From: Hyperoodon ampullatus
Taxonomy: Eukaryota > Chordata > Mammalia > Artiodactyla > Ziphiidae
Length of the DNA: 64,000 nt
Assembly: GCA_949752795.1 (NCBI GenBank)
Contig: CATKHW010000008.1
Coordinates: forward strand, 2,790,001-2,854,000
Direction of reading: 5' to 3'
Of the stretch, positions 61,901 to 64,000 are shown in pieces (position 1 is the stretch's first letter; each line of letters starts with the position of its first letter). Below the pieces are notes generated by a model. It did not search any database, was not told where the DNA came from, and saw only the letters and a list, made by a program, of their open reading frames with translations. The translations under genes and the position numbers were made by a program.

Positions 61901-64000
61901 ACAATGCTCCGTGACCCTTGTCATCACAATGCGCTATGCACTTGTCTTCACAATGCTCCACATCCTTGTCATCAAAATGCTCCATAAACCTTGTCATCAC
62001 AATGCTCCATGCACTTCTCCTCAAAATGCTCTCTCACCACTGATATCACAATGTACCATCACTAGTCATCACAATATTCCCTCACCCCTGTCATTACAAT
62101 GTTTCATGACCACTGTCATCACAGTGCTCCATGCCCTTATCATCACAATGCTCCATGACCCCTGTCATCACAGTGCTACATGCCCTTATCATCACAATGC
62201 TCCATGACACCTGAGATCACAATGTTCCATAACCCCTGTAATCAAAATGCTCCATGACCCTTTTCATCACCAAGTTCCATGACCACTGACATCACAATGT
62301 TCTATATACCCTGTTATCAAAATATTCCATGACCCTTTTCCTCAAATTGCTCCATGACCCTGTCATCACACTGCTCCCTGCCCTTCTCATCACAATGCAC
62401 CACGCCCTTGACATCAAAATGCTCCATGACCTTTGTCATCACTAATGTCCATGACCCTTGGCATCACAATGCTCCATTCCATCGTCATCACAATGCTCCA
62501 TGAACCCTCTCATCACATTGCTCCATGCAATTGTCATTACAATCCTGCATGATCTATGTATCAAAGTATTCAGTGCACTTCTCATCACAATGCACCACGA
62601 CATTGTCATCAAAATGCTCCATGACCTTTGTCATCACAAAGCTCCAGGACACTTGGCATCACAATGCTCCATGCCATTTAATCACAATGCTACATGAAAC
62701 CTCTCATCCCATTGCTCCATGCCCTTGTCAGCACAATGATCAATGACGCTTGTCATCACAATGCTCGATACTCTTCTCATCACAATGCTCCATGCCCTTG
62801 TCATTACAATCTCCCATGACACATTTATCACAGTGTTCAATGCCCTAGTCATCACAATGCTCCATGCCGAATCTTATCACAATAATCCATGAAATTTTCA
62901 GACTAATGTTCCATGCCCTTGACATCACAATGCTCCATTACCCCTGTCATAACATTGCTCCATGACCCCTGCCATCACAATGTTCCACGGCCTTGTCATC
63001 CAAGGCTCCATGACCCTTGTCATCACAATGCTCCAAGACCCCTGTAATCACAATTTTCCATGCCCTTTTCATCAAAAAGATTCATGACACATGTTATCAG
63101 AATGTTGCATGGCCTTCTCATCACAAAGCTCCATGCCCTTGTCATCACAATTCTCCAAGACCACTGTAATAACAATGTTCCATGCCCCTTGTCATTACAG
63201 TGCTCCATGACGCTCCTCATCACAATTATCCGTGATCTTCTCATCATAATGCTCCACGGTCTTGCCATCACAATGCTCCATGCCCTGGTCATCACAATGC
63301 TCCATGTCCCATGTCATCACAATTCTCCACGTCCTTGTCATCATAATGCTCCATGACACTGCTTATCACAATGTTACATGATCTTTTCTTCACAATTCTC
63401 CATGCACTTGTCATCGCAATGCTCTATGACCCCTGTCATAGCAGGCTCCATGCGCTTGTCATCAAAATGCTTCATGACGTTGTCATCAAAATTCTCAATG
63501 GCCTTTGTCATCACAATGCTCCATTACCCTTGTCATCACAATGTCCCAAGCCCTTGTCATCAAAATGCTCCATTACCTTTGTCATCACAGTCCTCCATGA
63601 CACTTGGTATCACAATGCTCCATGCCATTGTCATCACAATGGACAATGACATATGTCATCACAATGCTCCCTGACACCTGTCTTCACAGTACTCCATGAC
63701 CTTGTCATCACAATGTTCCATGCCCTTGTCATCACAATGTGCCATGCCCACTATCATCACAATAATCCATGAAACTAGTCAGACCAATGTTCCATGCTCC
63801 TGTCATCACAATGCTCCATGTGCTTGTCATCACAATGCTCCATGACCCCTGTCATCACAATGCTCCGTGACCCCAGTCATCACAATGCTTCATGACCTTT
63901 GTCATCACAATGGTCTATGCCCTCGTCACACAAGGCTCTGTGACCTTTGTCACCACAATGCTCCATGCCCTTGTCATCACAATGCTCCATGCCCACTGTC

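Larger units (their letters stand above)
38651..64000 (+). repeat. 24/25-bp minisatellite, right array
   Basis: Same monomers, same orientation as the left array, roughly 1,030 copies, running off the end of the window. The NEIK-type landmark occurs near 43,540, 49,525, 50,765, 53,955, 56,460 and 61,415. No transposable element or gene is visible within it. The open frames are repeat by-products, as in the left array. Confidence 0.97.

Noticed and set aside
1..64000. Telomere (TTAGGG) or CENP-B box arrays
   Set aside because: No run of TTAGGG and no CENP-B box-like motif was seen in reading either repeat type.

Overview
The window is non-coding repeat DNA from a mammalian nuclear genome. No intact host gene, tRNA, rRNA or CRISPR array is visible. 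The LINE-1 3' ends look like cetartiodactyl L1 subfamilies. A diverged tandem repeat with a period of about 1,740-1,750 bp matches, by period only, the common cetacean satellite as I remember it (about 1.75 kb in most cetaceans, about 1.58 kb in dolphins). A non-delphinid cetacean is therefore my best guess; this is an inference, since I could not run a library search.

Layout. (1) 1-21,500: a giant minisatellite of 24/25-bp monomers, all in one orientation, with larger mosaic duplications. (2) 21,500-38,650: a 17-kb island of different sequence. Its frame is the 1.75-kb satellite, with three units on the left (21,500-25,755; two full, one cut) and about three and a half on the right (33,105-38,650). 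(3) 25,755-33,105: inside the satellite, a nest of minus-strand retroelements: an L1 3' end, a decayed class I endogenous retrovirus (LTR-like 3' end, possible env trace, RNase H, reverse transcriptase, possible gag), then two 5'-truncated L1 elements head to tail. (4) 38,650-64,000: the same minisatellite resumes in the same orientation.

The many open reading frames in the minisatellite are by-products of the repeat. A 24-bp monomer is eight codons, so one frame stays open until a 25-bp monomer shifts it. The proteins are only rearrangements of the same few words (CHHNAP, SSQCSM, VITMLH) and are not annotated as genes.

The most interesting structure is a roughly 72-bp near-perfect palindrome that recurs once per 1.75-kb satellite unit, six times here. 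It lies where an L1-derived backbone appears to be interrupted. In one unit a change in one arm is matched by the complementary change in the other. The second point of interest is the scale, strong strand asymmetry and ordered mosaic structure of the minisatellite.
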